Shown here in pieces: positions 9,005-18,235 of a stretch of 64,000 nucleotides of DNA (the first letter of the stretch is position 1; every line of letters starts with the position of its first letter). The position numbers and the translations under genes were made by a program. The DNA comes from Lachnospiraceae bacterium MD335 (GTDB lineage: Bacteria > Bacillota > Clostridia > Lachnospirales > Lachnospiraceae): the NCBI GenBank assembly GCA_000403335.2, contig KE159628.1, positions 913,263 to 977,262 of the forward strand, in the 5' to 3' direction. The notes beneath the pieces were generated by a model. It had not been told where the DNA came from. It worked only from the letters and a program-made list of their open reading frames with translations, and made no database searches.

Positions 9005-10306
9005 GTGAAAACCGTAGCATATCACAATTTAGGATGTAAGGTAAACGCCTACGAAATGGATGCAATGCTGCAGGCATTGCGGCAGAAAGGCTATGAAATC
9101 GTACCGTTTGAGGAGAAGGCGGACATCTATATCATAAACACCTGTACCGTGACCAATATTGCGGACCGCAAAAGCCGGCAAATGCTGCACAAGGCAAAAA
9201 AGACAAATCCCGAGGGCATTGTTGTTGCCGTGGGATGCTATGTGCAGTCGGATACACAGGCAGTGCAGGCGGACAAGTCCGTGGATTTAATTATCGGAAA
9301 CAACAGAAAAAAGGATTTGATTTCGATACTCGAAAAATATTTCGACGGAGTAGCGCAGGAGAGTGTAATCGATATTAACCATACACTAGAATATGAAGAA
9401 ATGAAATTGACCGCAACGCAGGAGCATACCCGCGCCTACATTAAAATTCAGGACGGCTGCAACCAGTTTTGCACCTACTGTATGATACCATACGCAAGGG
9501 GACGCGTTCGCAGCAGGCAGCAGGCGGATATTTTGGAGGAAATTAAGGGACTTGCCAATGCAGGCTACAAAGAATTTGTGCTGACCGGCATTCATATCAG
9601 TTCTTACGGCGCGGATGCACTTTTGGAACTGATGCAGGCAATTGACGAAATTGCAGGCGTCGAGCGTATCCGGTTAGGCTCGCTTGAGCCGCGCATTGTA
9701 ACGAAAGAATTTGCGGACAGCCTTGCCCGGTTGAAGCACATCTGCCCGCATTTTCATCTTTCCCTGCAAAGCGGCTGTGCGTCTGTCTTAAAGCGCATGA
9801 ACCGTCACTACACGCCGAAGGAATATTTAGACGGTGTGGAATGCCTGCGTGCGGCTTTTGCGCATCCTGCGATAACGACGGATGTGATTGTCGGATTTCC
9901 GGGTGAAACAGACGAGGAGTTTGCGCAGACGGTGCAGTTTGTAAAAGATGCGGATTTTTATGAGATGCATATTTTTAAATATTCCAGGCGAAAGGGTACG
10001 AAAGCCGCGGTAATGCCAAATCAGGTGCCGGAACATGTAAAAACAGAACGCAGCATGGTTTTACAGGAGCTTGAGGCGCAGATGTCGGAGAAATTCAGGC
10101 AATACTATATAGGAAAGAACGCGGAGGTTCTTTTTGAGGAATGCAGGGAAATCGGCGGAAAGCAGTATTTTGTCGGACATACAAGAGAGTATGTAAAAGC
10201 GGCGCTTGAATGCGGAAGCATAAGCTGTAATCTCGAAAATCAACTGATTGACACAAAAATGACAGGCTTTGCAGATGCGGAAATTCTGACTGCAGAAATA
10301 GAATGA
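9005..10306 (+). CDS. mtaB: tRNA t6A37 methylthiotransferase MtaB
   Basis: A radical-SAM methylthiotransferase of 433 aa from GTG 9005, chosen because AGAGAGGAG lies 7-14 bases upstream and the protein then begins KTVAYHNLGCKVN, the conserved start of the UPF0004 domain; the frame is open further upstream without a recognisable domain. The radical-SAM triad is CNQFCTYC near residue 155, and a TRAM-like tail follows. MtaB converts t6A to ms2t6A at position 37 of ANN-decoding tRNAs. It adds to the tRNA-modification genes in this stretch (thiI, trmR, U32). Confidence 0.92.
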   Translation: MKTVAYHNLGCKVNAYEMDAMLQALRQKGYEIVPFEEKADIYIINTCTVTNIADRKSRQMLHKAKKTNPEGIVVAVGCYVQSDTQAVQADKSVDLIIGNNRKKDLISILEKYFDGVAQESVIDINHTLEYEEMKLTATQEHTRAYIKIQDGCNQFCTYCMIPYARGRVRSRQQADILEEIKGLANAGYKEFVLTGIHISSYGADALLELMQAIDEIAGVERIRLGSLEPRIVTKEFADSLARLKHICPHFHLSLQSGCASVLKRMNRHYTPKEYLDGVECLRAAFAHPAITTDVIVGFPGETDEEFAQTVQFVKDADFYEMHIFKYSRRKGTKAAVMPNQVPEHVKTERSMVLQELEAQMSEKFRQYYIGKNAEVLFEECREIGGKQYFVGHTREYVKAALECGSISCNLENQLIDTKMTGFADAEILTAEIE

Positions 10307-10339
10307 TGGAAATATGACGGAAATATAATAAAGAATTTA

Positions 10340-10368
10340 TTGAATTTTACACCAAACTAAGTTATGAT
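10340..10368 (+). promoter_or_regulatory. Sigma-A-type promoter of the ireB operon
   Basis: TTGAAT (10340-10345), 17-bp spacer, TATGAT (10363-10368), about 68 nt before the ireB start. Confidence 0.55.
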
Positions 10369-10436
10369 AGTTATAAGTGTTCAGAAAAATGTACCACAGA
10401 GAAAAATAAAGCGGTTAGACGAAAGGAGCATAGAAA

Positions 10437-10724
10437 ATGGAAGATTTGACACGCACACAATTTATACAGTTGACACCGGAGGATTTGGGAGAGGCTGCTT
10501 CGGTTCACGATGTGTTGGCTTCCGTGTATGCTGCGCTTACGGAAAAAGGGTACAATCCGGTAAATCAGATCGTTGGCTATATTATGTCGGGTGATCCTAC
10601 TTATATTACGAGCCACAAGGGCGCGCGTGCGATGATTATGAAAGCGGAGCGCGACGAGCTTGTGGAGGAGCTGCTGAAGAATTATATTACAAACCAGGGA
10701 TGGAGCAGTATCCGAAGATTTTAA
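10437..10724 (+). CDS. ireB: IreB family regulatory phosphoprotein (UPF0297)
   Basis: A 95-aa protein with the family signature [15 protein letters not shown]-like block (here [18 protein letters not shown]), [14 protein letters not shown] and a basic C-terminus. In Enterococcus, IreB is a substrate of the PASTA kinase IreK and modulates cephalosporin tolerance. It forms a tight operon with ruvX (12 nt gap) and a DUF1292 gene, the standard Firmicutes arrangement. RBS AAAGGAG 8-14 nt upstream. Confidence 0.93.
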   Translation: MEDLTRTQFIQLTPEDLGEAASVHDVLASVYAALTEKGYNPVNQIVGYIMSGDPTYITSHKGARAMIMKAERDELVEELLKNYITNQGWSSIRRF

Positions 10725-10736
10725 CGGGGGATATAC

Positions 10737-11162
10737 ATGAGAAAAATGGGGTTGGACTTTGGCGCAAAAACTGTAGGAGTAGCAGTGAGCGATCCCTTGC
10801 TGATTACGGCGCAGGGGCTGGAAATTGTGCGCAGGAAGTCTGAGAACAAACTTCGTCAGACATTGGCGCGCATTGAGGAACTAATCGTTGAGTATGAGGT
10901 GGACGAGCTTGTGCTCGGGTATCCGAAAAACATGAATGACACGTTGGGAGAGCGCGCAGAGAAAACACAGGAATTCAAGGAGATGCTTGAGAGAAGGACT
11001 GGATTGAGTGTACAATTGTGGGATGAGCGTTTGACTACGGTGGCAGCAGATAAAGCGATGGTAGAAGCCGGTATAAGACGTGAGGAGCGAAAAGAGCACG
11101 TTGACAGAATAGCGGCGGTTTTTATTTTGCAGGGATATTTGGATTACTTGAAAAACAGATAA
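10737..11162 (+). CDS. ruvX: Holliday junction resolvase-like RuvX (YqgF)
   Basis: A 141-aa RNase H-fold nuclease: N-terminal [16 protein letters not shown] carries the first catalytic aspartate, [12 protein letters not shown] the second strand, and [10 protein letters not shown] plus [12 protein letters not shown] complete the active site. Proposed to act in Holliday junction resolution or 16S rRNA 5' maturation. Middle gene of the ireB-ruvX-DUF1292 operon. Confidence 0.93.
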   Translation: MRKMGLDFGAKTVGVAVSDPLLITAQGLEIVRRKSENKLRQTLARIEELIVEYEVDELVLGYPKNMNDTLGERAEKTQEFKEMLERRTGLSVQLWDERLTTVAADKAMVEAGIRREERKEHVDRIAAVFILQGYLDYLKNR

Positions 11163-11193
11163 ATTGGCAACTGCATGGAGGTTGGTACGGCTT

Positions 11194-11451
11194 ATGGAGA
11201 AGATTACCTTTATGCCGGACGGTGAGGCTGCGGTGGATTTTTATGTGCTGGAGCAGACCGTAATTGGCGGGGTGAATTATATTTTGGTAACAGATGCAGA
11301 AGACGGTGAAGATGGAGAGGCTTACATTTTAAAGGCGGAATCCGCTACGGAGAGCGAAGAGCAGGTTTATCGCATTGTTGAGGATGACAATGAGCTTGCG
11401 GCTGTATCGGGCGTTTTTGAAAGTATGCTGGATGACATTGATCTCGTGTAG
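11194..11451 (+). CDS. DUF1292 family protein (YrzB-like)
   Basis: An acidic protein of 85 aa starting at ATG 11194, with GGAGG 13 bases upstream; an in-frame TTG at 11164 is less plausible. The sequence (EKITFMPDGEAAVDFYVLEQ, then DEDGEAYILKA-like acidic strand pattern) matches DUF1292, a family of unknown function that follows ruvX in Firmicutes. Last gene of the operon; it ends 8 nt before the promoter of the RNase J gene. Confidence 0.85.
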   Translation: MEKITFMPDGEAAVDFYVLEQTVIGGVNYILVTDAEDGEDGEAYILKAESATESEEQVYRIVEDDNELAAVSGVFESMLDDIDLV

Positions 11452-11458
11452 TATACCA

Positions 11459-11487
11459 TTGATAATTAGGCAAACCTGTTTTCTAAT
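11459..11487 (+). promoter_or_regulatory. Promoter of the RNase J gene
   Basis: TTGATA (11459-11464), 17-bp spacer, TCTAAT (11482-11487), leaving a leader of about 65 nt. Confidence 0.5.
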
Positions 11488-11558
11488 ATCGGCGGTACAC
11501 TGCACTGTCTAAAAATCGGTTTAAGAACGGAAATTACATTTTATTCAGGAGGTTAGAT

Positions 11559-13232
11559 TTGAAACAGAACAAAAAACAAAATACGGCAAAGCTCAAGATT
11601 ATTCCTTTGGGAGGGCTTGAGCAGATTGGAATGAACATTACTGCCTTTGAGTATGAAGACAGTATTGTTGTGGTGGACTGCGGTCTGAGTTTCCCGGCGG
11701 ACGATATGCTTGGAGTGGACTTGGTTATACCTGATATTACGTATCTTAAGAACAATCATGATAAGGTAAAGGGGTTCGTGATTACACACGGGCACGAGGA
11801 TCATATCGGGGCGCTTCCGTATGTGCTGCGGGAACTGAATGTGCCGGTTTATGCGACAAAGCTTACAATGGGCATTATTGAAAATAAACTGGAAGAGCAC
11901 AATCTTATTCACAATGTGCGCAGAAAAGTTGTAAAATTCGGGCAGAATATTAATTTGGGATGCTTTCGGATTGAGTTTATTAAGACAAACCACAGTATTG
12001 TGGACGCGGCGGCGCTTGCGATTTATTCGCCTGCGGGCGTTGTGGTGCATACAGGCGATTTCAAGGTGGATTATACGCCGGTTTACGGTGATGCGATTGA
12101 CTTACAGCGCTTTGCGGAGCTTGGCAAAAAGGGCGTGCTTGCGCTGATGTGCGACTCGACTAATGCGGAGCGCGCAGGCTTTACACCGTCCGAGAAAAAA
12201 CTTGGACATGTGTTCGATACGCTGTTTGAGGAGCACAAAAAGACGCGTATTATTATCGCGACGTTTGCCTCCAATGTTGACAGGGTACAACAGATTATCA
12301 ACACGGCTTACAAGTTTGGCAGAAAGGTTGTCGTGGAGGGACGCAGTATGGTGAATATCATCGAAACCGCGTCAGGATTAAACCGTATCAGCATTCCCGA
12401 CAACACGCTGATTGATATTGAACGGCTGAAAAATTATCCGCGCGACAAGACCGTTATTATTACGACGGGAAGTCAGGGCGAAAGTATGGCGGCACTGAGC
12501 CGTATGGCAAACGGGATGCACAAGCGGATTACGATCGGAAAGGGCGACACGGTAATCTTTTCTTCCAGCCCGATACCGGGAAATGAAAAAGCAGTCACGC
12601 GTGTGATTAACGAGCTGTTTAAAAAGGGCGCCGACGTCATTTTTCAGGAAACGCATGTTTCGGGACATGCATGTCAGGAAGAGATCAAACTGATTTATAC
12701 GTTGACAAAACCCAAGTATGCGGTTCCGGTGCATGGTGAGTATAAGCATTTGAAGGCGCAGGCGAAGATTGCACTGGAGCTTGGCTATGAAAAGGATGAG
12801 GTGTTTATTCTGCAGTCGGGTGATGTGCTTGCGCTTGACGGCGAGAGTGCGCAGATTGTGGACAAGGTTCCCGTTGGGGCGGTGCTTGTGGACGGACTTG
12901 GCGTAGGAGATGTCGGAAACGTGGTTTTACGCGACCGTCAGCATCTTGCGGAGGACGGTATTCTGATTGTGGTGCTGTCGCTTGATTCTGCAACGGGTGA
13001 GCTTCTTGCGGGACCGGATATTGTGTCGCGGGGATTTGTGTATGTCAAGGAGTCGGATGCGCTTTTGGAGGAGGCACATAAGATTATTGAGAAGGCAGTG
13101 CTGGGCTGTTTAAAGAAAAATATCACGGATTGGGGCAAAATTAAGGGAACAATTAAGGATACACTGAGTGATTTTGTGTGGAAGAAGACAAAGCGGCGTC
13201 CCATGATATTACCGATTATTATGGAGATTTAA
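11559..13232 (+). CDS. rnj: Ribonuclease J
   Basis: A metallo-beta-lactamase/beta-CASP ribonuclease of 557 aa. The zinc motif THGHEDHIGALPYV is near residues 73-86, HTGDFKVD near 166, the beta-CASP region with SGSQGE-type GSQGES near 306, and the VHGEYKH motif near 391. RNase J acts as 5'-3' exonuclease and endonuclease in mRNA decay and rRNA maturation. The start is TTG 11559 with AGGAGG six bases upstream. Only one RNase J is seen here; J1 versus J2 cannot be decided by eye. Confidence 0.93.
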   Translation: MKQNKKQNTAKLKIIPLGGLEQIGMNITAFEYEDSIVVVDCGLSFPADDMLGVDLVIPDITYLKNNHDKVKGFVITHGHEDHIGALPYVLRELNVPVYATKLTMGIIENKLEEHNLIHNVRRKVVKFGQNINLGCFRIEFIKTNHSIVDAAALAIYSPAGVVVHTGDFKVDYTPVYGDAIDLQRFAELGKKGVLALMCDSTNAERAGFTPSEKKLGHVFDTLFEEHKKTRIIIATFASNVDRVQQIINTAYKFGRKVVVEGRSMVNIIETASGLNRISIPDNTLIDIERLKNYPRDKTVIITTGSQGESMAALSRMANGMHKRITIGKGDTVIFSSSPIPGNEKAVTRVINELFKKGADVIFQETHVSGHACQEEIKLIYTLTKPKYAVPVHGEYKHLKAQAKIALELGYEKDEVFILQSGDVLALDGESAQIVDKVPVGAVLVDGLGVGDVGNVVLRDRQHLAEDGILIVVLSLDSATGELLAGPDIVSRGFVYVKESDALLEEAHKIIEKAVLGCLKKNITDWGKIKGTIKDTLSDFVWKKTKRRPMILPIIMEI

Positions 13233-13233
13233 A

Positions 13234-13313
13234 GTTGAAAAAATTTTTTCAACCGGCAAGTTTGAATTTGACAATCCAAACTCGCGGGCTTTGAAAGGAG
13301 CATAATTATTGAT
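13234..13313 (+). repeat. Two-hairpin start-codon-proximal element, copy b (mltG-like leader)
   Basis: Hairpin 1 is a perfect 20-bp palindrome (13234-13253). Hairpin 2 pairs GCAAGTTTG (13256-13264) with CAAACTCGC (13277-13285). GGGCTTTGAAAGGAGCATAA then leads to the ATG at 13314. Compensatory difference from copy a: the loop-proximal AAGTTTG/CAAACTC retains pairing while its sequence differs. Confidence 0.72.
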
Positions 13314-13697
13314 ATGAACGCAAAACAGCTTTTAGGAGCAATATCAGCCATGATTATTAAAACGGCAGCGGCGGTAGCAATTATTGTTGTTGTGTTCCGC
13401 CTTGCCGTCAGCGCATACGATTTTGGGTATCAGGTGTTTGCGGATATGCCTGTGAGCGAGGGCGAGGGCAGGATTGTCAGCGTCGTGGTCTCGGAGGGAC
13501 AAAGCAGCAGGGAGCTGGCAAAGATTTTAGAGCAGAAAGGGCTGATAAACAATTCCTATGTGTTTTTTATTCAGGAGCAGCTTTCCGATGATTATAAGGG
13601 AAAGATACAGCCGGGTACGTATGAGCTGAGCACGGCGATGAGTTCCGAGGAAATGCTCGAAGTGCTCTGCCATGTCGAGGAGGAGGAAGAAGAGTGA
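13314..13697 (+). CDS. Short MltG/YceG-like membrane protein
   Basis: 127 aa with one N-terminal transmembrane helix (about 12-32) and a periplasmic domain matching only the LysM-like subdomain of endolytic transglycosylase MltG (VVVSEGQSSRELAKILEQKG, then IQPGTYELSTAMSSEEML). The catalytic YceG domain with its ELEKK-type glutamate motif is missing; the protein ends in an acidic run. Normal MltG is about 340 aa. The stop overlaps the GTG of trmR by 4 nt, arguing for a functional short gene, not a decayed one. A regulatory or glycan-binding role is an inference. Confidence 0.7.
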   Translation: MNAKQLLGAISAMIIKTAAAVAIIVVVFRLAVSAYDFGYQVFADMPVSEGEGRIVSVVVSEGQSSRELAKILEQKGLINNSYVFFIQEQLSDDYKGKIQPGTYELSTAMSSEEMLEVLCHVEEEEEE

Positions 13698-14362
13698 CGG
13701 ACGAAAGAATGCTGACTTTTATTCACTCCTTTGACAGGGAAAAGCCGGATTATTTAAACGAATTGGAGCAGTATTCGCTGGAAACCAATGTGCCGATTAT
13801 CAGACCTCAGATGCAGAGCCTGTTAAGGCTGTTGATTACGTGGGCAAAGCCCGTGCGTATTCTTGAGGTGGGGACGGCAATTGGTTTTTCTGCGTTATTT
13901 ATGAGTGAATACGCACCCAAAGGGTGTCATATTACGACGATTGAAAAGTATGAAAAACGGATACCAATCGCGCGCGGGAATTTTATTCAATATGGAAAAG
14001 AGCACGATATTACGCTGCTTGAAGGGGATGCCGTGGAAATTCTTTCCGGACTGCCGGATGACGGGGGATATGATTTGATTTTCATGGATGCGGCAAAAGG
14101 GCAGTATATTCATTTTTTGCCTGACATTCTGCGTCTCCTTTCGCCGGGCGGGATTTTGGTGTCCGACAATATTTTGCAGGAGGGCGAATTGCTGGAGTCA
14201 AAGTATGCGGTAACGCGAAGGAACCGTACAATTCACAATCGTATGCGGGAATACCTTTATGCGTTGACGCACAATGACACGTTGGAAACGATGATTCTGC
14301 CGATTGCGGACGGTGTGACGCTTTCCGTTCGCCGCCAAATGGAGGAAAAGGATGAACAATAA
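13694..14362 (+). CDS. trmR: tRNA 5-hydroxyuridine methyltransferase TrmR (class I O-methyltransferase)
   Basis: A SAM-dependent O-methyltransferase of 222 aa starting at GTG 13694, overlapping the previous gene (GTGA). Motif I ILEVGTAIGFSALFM lies near 56-70 and motif IV-like DLIFMDAAKGQYI near 121-133. Its position before a U32 peptidase-like gene repeats the Bacillus yrrM-yrrN-yrrO arrangement, in which TrmR methylates ho5U34 to mo5U34 and the U32 proteins (TrhP) make the hydroxyuridine. The assignment rests on this synteny plus family. Confidence 0.82.
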   Translation: MTDERMLTFIHSFDREKPDYLNELEQYSLETNVPIIRPQMQSLLRLLITWAKPVRILEVGTAIGFSALFMSEYAPKGCHITTIEKYEKRIPIARGNFIQYGKEHDITLLEGDAVEILSGLPDDGGYDLIFMDAAKGQYIHFLPDILRLLSPGGILVSDNILQEGELLESKYAVTRRNRTIHNRMREYLYALTHNDTLETMILPIADGVTLSVRRQMEEKDEQ

Positions 14363-15602
14363 AAGAGAAGGAAAACCGGAGCTTTTGGTGCCGGCGAGCA
14401 GCTTGGAGGTTTTAAGGACTGCCGTGATATTCGGAGCGGATGCCGTTTATATCGGAGGAGAAGCATTTGGACTGCGTGCGAAAGCGAAGAACTTTTCGCC
14501 GGAAGATATGGCGGAGGGGATTGCGTTCGCGCATGCACACAATGTAAAGGTGTATGTGACTGCGAATATCCTTGCGCACAACGGGGATTTGGAGGGTGCG
14601 CGCAGGTATTTTGAGGAACTGAAAGCATTAAAGCCGGACGCGCTGATTATTTCCGACCCGGGGATGTTTATGATTGCAAAGGAGATTTGCCCCGAAATCG
14701 AAATCCATATTTCGACGCAGGCGAACAACACGAATTATCAGACGTACCGGTTTTGGTGGCAGCAGGGCGCAAAACGTGTCGTGTCGGCACGCGAACTGTC
14801 GCTTGCGGAAATCAGGGAGATCAGGGATAATATTCCGCAGGAGATGGAAATTGAGAGTTTTATACACGGCGCAATGTGTATTTCGTACTCGGGGCGCTGT
14901 CTTTTGTCGAGTTATTTTACGGGCAGGGACGCAAACCGCGGCGCGTGTACGCATCCGTGCCGTTGGAAATACGCCGTTGTGGAGGAACAGCGTCCGGGAG
15001 AATATTTTCCGGTGTATGAGAACGAGCGGGGGACGTATATTTTTAACTCAAAGGATTTGTGCATGATTGAGCATGTTCCGGAAATCGTTGCGGCGGGGAT
15101 TGACAGCTTTAAGATTGAGGGGCGCATGAAAACCGCGCTGTATGTGGCGTGTGTGGCGCGCACGTACAGAAAGGCGATTGACGACTTTTTTGAGTCGGAG
15201 GAAAAATATCGTGCAAACATGGAGTGGTACAGAGCGGAGATTGCAAAGTGCACTTACCGGCAGTTTACTACGGGATTTTATTTTGGAAAGCCGGATGAAA
15301 ACACGCAGATTTATGACAGTAATACGTATGTCAATGAGTCCGTTTATTTGGGAATGGTCGATTTAGTTGACGAGAGGGGCTTTGCGAAGTTTGAGCAGAA
15401 GAACAAATTTTGCGTGGGCGATGTGATAGAAATTATGAAGCCGGACGGAAGGAATGTCAGTGCAAAGGTGCTTTCGATGTATAATGAGGACGGTGAGGCG
15501 GTCGAGAGCTGTCCGCATTCAAAACAGGTGTTATATGCAAAACTGAGCGAGCAAGTTAATAAGTATGACATTATGCGGACAGAGGCGGGGAAAGAACGCT
15601 GA
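14352..15602 (+). CDS. U32 family peptidase-like, tRNA uridine-34 hydroxylation (TrhP type)
   Basis: A 416-aa U32 protein with the family signature around ESFIHGAMCISYSGRCLLSS and the later cysteines of RGACTHPCRWKY, typically Fe-S or metal ligands. N-terminus PELLVPASSLEVLRTAV is standard. It overlaps trmR by 11 nt. Known family role: with prephenate-derived chemistry, TrhP proteins hydroxylate U34 of tRNA; the neighbouring trmR product then methylates it. A single U32 gene is present here, where B. subtilis has two (yrrN, yrrO). Confidence 0.85.
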   Translation: MNNKREGKPELLVPASSLEVLRTAVIFGADAVYIGGEAFGLRAKAKNFSPEDMAEGIAFAHAHNVKVYVTANILAHNGDLEGARRYFEELKALKPDALIISDPGMFMIAKEICPEIEIHISTQANNTNYQTYRFWWQQGAKRVVSARELSLAEIREIRDNIPQEMEIESFIHGAMCISYSGRCLLSSYFTGRDANRGACTHPCRWKYAVVEEQRPGEYFPVYENERGTYIFNSKDLCMIEHVPEIVAAGIDSFKIEGRMKTALYVACVARTYRKAIDDFFESEEKYRANMEWYRAEIAKCTYRQFTTGFYFGKPDENTQIYDSNTYVNESVYLGMVDLVDERGFAKFEQKNKFCVGDVIEIMKPDGRNVSAKVLSMYNEDGEAVESCPHSKQVLYAKLSEQVNKYDIMRTEAGKER

Positions 15603-15777
15603 AAAACGAACGTTTTGCTTGTTAAACATTATGGGAAAAAGTAGTTTAGATTGTTAAAAAAAGCACATTATTAACCATAATAATACAATTTTAATTGACT
15701 TTCAACCCCTTAGTAAATTTTAACAAAAAATTCATAAATTTCCCCATGCTGTACATGAAAAAGAACAAAGAATAATA

Positions 15778-15928
15778 TTGACGTGTATACAAAATAGAGG
15801 CTATAATACAGTTAAGAATGTTAGACAAAAAAAGTCAATACTACTTAGGTAATAACATTCGCAATCTAAGTAACCAGCGGTGTGAATACCGCATAAAAAT
15901 TTAAATTATATTTAGGAGGCTTTGCAAA
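15778..15928 (+). promoter_or_regulatory. Promoter and structured leader of the split pfl operon
   Basis: In the 326-bp AT-rich gap after the U32 gene, TTGACG (15778-15783), an 18-bp spacer and TATAAT (15802-15807) form a good promoter. The leader of about 115 nt carries two small hairpins, ACTTAG/CTAAGT (15843-15848, 15866-15871) and GCGGT/ACCGC (15877-15881, 15888-15892), before AGGAGG. Upstream, TTGTTAA half-sites occur (15619, 15645 region) but no full Rex-type palindrome is seen. The rest of the gap (15603-15777) holds nothing recognisable. Confidence 0.7.
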
Positions 15929-17968
15929 ATGAGACCAGAATGGACAGATTTTGTAGGTGGAAAATGGGACAGCGAAATTAACGTACGTGACTTTATTCAG
16001 AGAAACTACGAGCCGTATGACGGGGATGAAGCTTTCTTGGCAGCACCTACGCAGAACACAAAGGATTTATGGGACATGGTACTTGATCTTCAGAAGAAAG
16101 AGAGAGAGGCCGGCGGCGTATTAGATATGGACACAAAGGTTATCTCTACAATTACTTCTCACGGACCGGGATACCTTGACAAGAACAAGGAAACAATCGT
16201 TGGTTTCCAGACAGATAAGCCGTTCAAGCGTTCTTTACAGCCTTATGGCGGTATCAGAATGGCAGAGAAGGCTTGCGCTGACAACGGATACGAAGTAGAT
16301 CCTGAAGTAAGCGAGTTCTTCTCAACACACAGAAAGACACACAACGCAGGCTGCTTTGACGCGTACAATGCAGAGATGAGAGCATGCCGTTCATCACACA
16401 TCATTACAGGTCTTCCTGATGCTTACGGACGCGGACGTATTATCGGCGATTACAGAAGAGTTGCGCTTTACGGTATTGACAGACTTATCGAGGATAAGCA
16501 GGCTCAGAAGGATTCAACAGGACGTGTTATGACAGATGATGTTATCCGTCTTCGTGAGGAAATTTCAGAGCAGATGACAGCGCTCAAGATGATGAAGGAA
16601 ATGGCTGCTTCTTACGGCTGTGATATTTCTAAGCCGGCTACAAATGTACAGGAAGCGATTCAGGCTACTTACTTCGGATATCTTTGCGCGGTAAAGGAGC
16701 AGAACGGTGCGGCAATGTCACTTGGACGTACTTCTACATTCCTTGACATTTATGCACAGAGAGATTTAAAGAACGGCACATTTACAGAGGAGCAGATTCA
16801 GGAGTTCATTGACCACTTCATTATGAAGCTTCGTCTTATTAAGTTTGCACGTACACCTGAGTACAATCAGATTTTCGCAGGCGATCCGGTTTGGGTAACA
16901 GAGTCACTTGGCGGTGTCGGCGTTGACGGACGTCCTTTGGTAACAAAGATGTCATTCCGTTATCTGCATACATTGGAGAACCTTGGACCCAGCCCTGAGC
17001 CGAACTTAACAGTTCTTTGGTCTACAAGACTTCCTGAGAACTGGAAGAAATACTGTGCAAAGATGTCTATCCAGACTTCTTCAATCCAGTATGAGAATGA
17101 TGACCTTATGAGAGTAACACACGGTGACGACTATGCAATCGCCTGCTGCGTATCTTCAATGGTAGTTGGTAAGGAAATGCAGTTCTTCGGCGCTCGTGCA
17201 AACCTTGCAAAGTGCTTGCTCTACGCTTTGAACGGTGGTGTGGACGAAGTGACAAAGAAGCAGGTTGGACCGAAGTATCGTCCGGTTGTCGGCGATGTGC
17301 TTGACTATGATGACGTATTTGCTAAATTCATGGATATGATGGAATGGCAGGCAGATGTATATGTAAATACATTGAACATCATTCACTATATGCATGATAA
17401 GTACTGCTATGAGAGAGCACAGATGGCTCTTCATGACAGAGACGTTAAGAGATATTTCGCAACAGGTGTTGCAGGTCTTTCTATCGTTGCTGACTCATTA
17501 TCAGCAATTAAGTATGCAAAGGTAAAACCGATTCGTGACGAGGACGGCATTATCGTTGATTTCGAGACAACAGGCGAGTTCCCGAAATATGGTAATGATG
17601 ATGACAGAGTTGACCTGATTGCACAGGATATCGTTCACAGATTCATGACAGCAATCAGAAGACATCACACCTACAGAAATGGTGTTCCTACAACTTCAAT
17701 CCTTACGATTACGTCTAACGTAACTTACGGTAAGGCTACAGGTAACACACCTGACGGACGTAAGAAAGGACAGCCGTTTGCTCCTGGTGCAAACCCGATG
17801 CACGGACGTGATACACATGGTGCAGTCGCTTCACTGTCATCTGTATCAAAGCTTCCGTTTAAGGATGCACAGGATGGTATCTCAAATACCTTTACAATCA
17901 TTCCGAACGCTCTTGGTAAGGAAGCAAAAGTATTCTCAGGAGATATTGAGTTGGATTTGAGCAAGTAA
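15929..17968 (+). CDS. Pyruvate formate-lyase core subunit without glycyl-radical domain
   Basis: 679 aa matching the alpha/beta barrel of pyruvate formate-lyase (formate C-acetyltransferase): pyruvate + CoA to acetyl-CoA + formate. The catalytic cysteine pair is in AIACCVSSM (C406, C407). The protein stops just after [15 protein letters not shown]; canonical enzymes of 740-760 aa continue for about 80 residues through NLVGLLDGY, HLNVNV and the radical loop RVSGYA. That missing piece is encoded separately at 18344. The split is not a simple frameshift: 375 nt, a second gene and two independent ribosome binding sites intervene. Activity must require assembly with the separate glycyl domain and activation by PflA (31545). 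RBS AGGAGG; codon use is of a highly expressed gene. Confidence 0.93.
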   Translation: MRPEWTDFVGGKWDSEINVRDFIQRNYEPYDGDEAFLAAPTQNTKDLWDMVLDLQKKEREAGGVLDMDTKVISTITSHGPGYLDKNKETIVGFQTDKPFKRSLQPYGGIRMAEKACADNGYEVDPEVSEFFSTHRKTHNAGCFDAYNAEMRACRSSHIITGLPDAYGRGRIIGDYRRVALYGIDRLIEDKQAQKDSTGRVMTDDVIRLREEISEQMTALKMMKEMAASYGCDISKPATNVQEAIQATYFGYLCAVKEQNGAAMSLGRTSTFLDIYAQRDLKNGTFTEEQIQEFIDHFIMKLRLIKFARTPEYNQIFAGDPVWVTESLGGVGVDGRPLVTKMSFRYLHTLENLGPSPEPNLTVLWSTRLPENWKKYCAKMSIQTSSIQYENDDLMRVTHGDDYAIACCVSSMVVGKEMQFFGARANLAKCLLYALNGGVDEVTKKQVGPKYRPVVGDVLDYDDVFAKFMDMMEWQADVYVNTLNIIHYMHDKYCYERAQMALHDRDVKRYFATGVAGLSIVADSLSAIKYAKVKPIRDEDGIIVDFETTGEFPKYGNDDDRVDLIAQDIVHRFMTAIRRHHTYRNGVPTTSILTITSNVTYGKATGNTPDGRKKGQPFAPGANPMHGRDTHGAVASLSSVSKLPFKDAQDGISNTFTIIPNALGKEAKVFSGDIELDLSK

Positions 17969-18017
17969 TTCGGTTGAATTGTTTAGAGTACAAAACAGAA
18001 AGGAATAGGTGTAATCA

Positions 18018-18221
18018 ATGGACGAGAAATCAATGATTGATGACCTTGTGGCACAGCTTGATGCAGGATTTTCCAAAGATAAGGCTGTGGGACATTTCAA
18101 TGTGAATGTCGACGAAGGCTCTTCTACAAAAGAAGTTGAAACGCTCGGATGTACAGACTGTTCCGCTAATCCGATGGCGTGCAGTGTTCCGACATTGCAT
18201 GAGGGGTTAGACAAAGAATAA
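18018..18221 (+). CDS. Cys-rich small protein, paralog of the glycyl-domain N-terminus
   Basis: 67 aa, second gene of the split pfl operon. Residues 1-31 (DDLVAQLD... GHFNVNV) align with residues 1-29 of the stand-alone glycyl-radical protein (DNLVSLLD... HHLNVNV), which in intact pyruvate formate-lyase is the segment leading into the radical domain. After this the radical loop is absent; instead there is a tail with C45, C48 and C55 (C-x2-C-x6-C) and no glycine loop. I know no described family for it. It could dock on the core in place of the glycyl domain, as an oxygen shield, a metal-binding or redox sensor subunit, or an assembly factor; all are inference. RBS AAAGGAATAGG. Confidence 0.75.
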   Translation: MDEKSMIDDLVAQLDAGFSKDKAVGHFNVNVDEGSSTKEVETLGCTDCSANPMACSVPTLHEGLDKE

Positions 18222-18235
18222 AATTTAGGGAGGCG

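Noticed and set aside
13910-13930. Third copy of the 32-nt post-terminator repeat (CACCCAAAGG)
   Set aside because: Only about ten bases match and they are within the conserved coding sequence of trmR.
15603-15777. Rex (NADH-sensing) operator before pfl
   Set aside because: Half-sites TTGTTAA and TTAACAA occur but never as the required palindrome with proper spacing.
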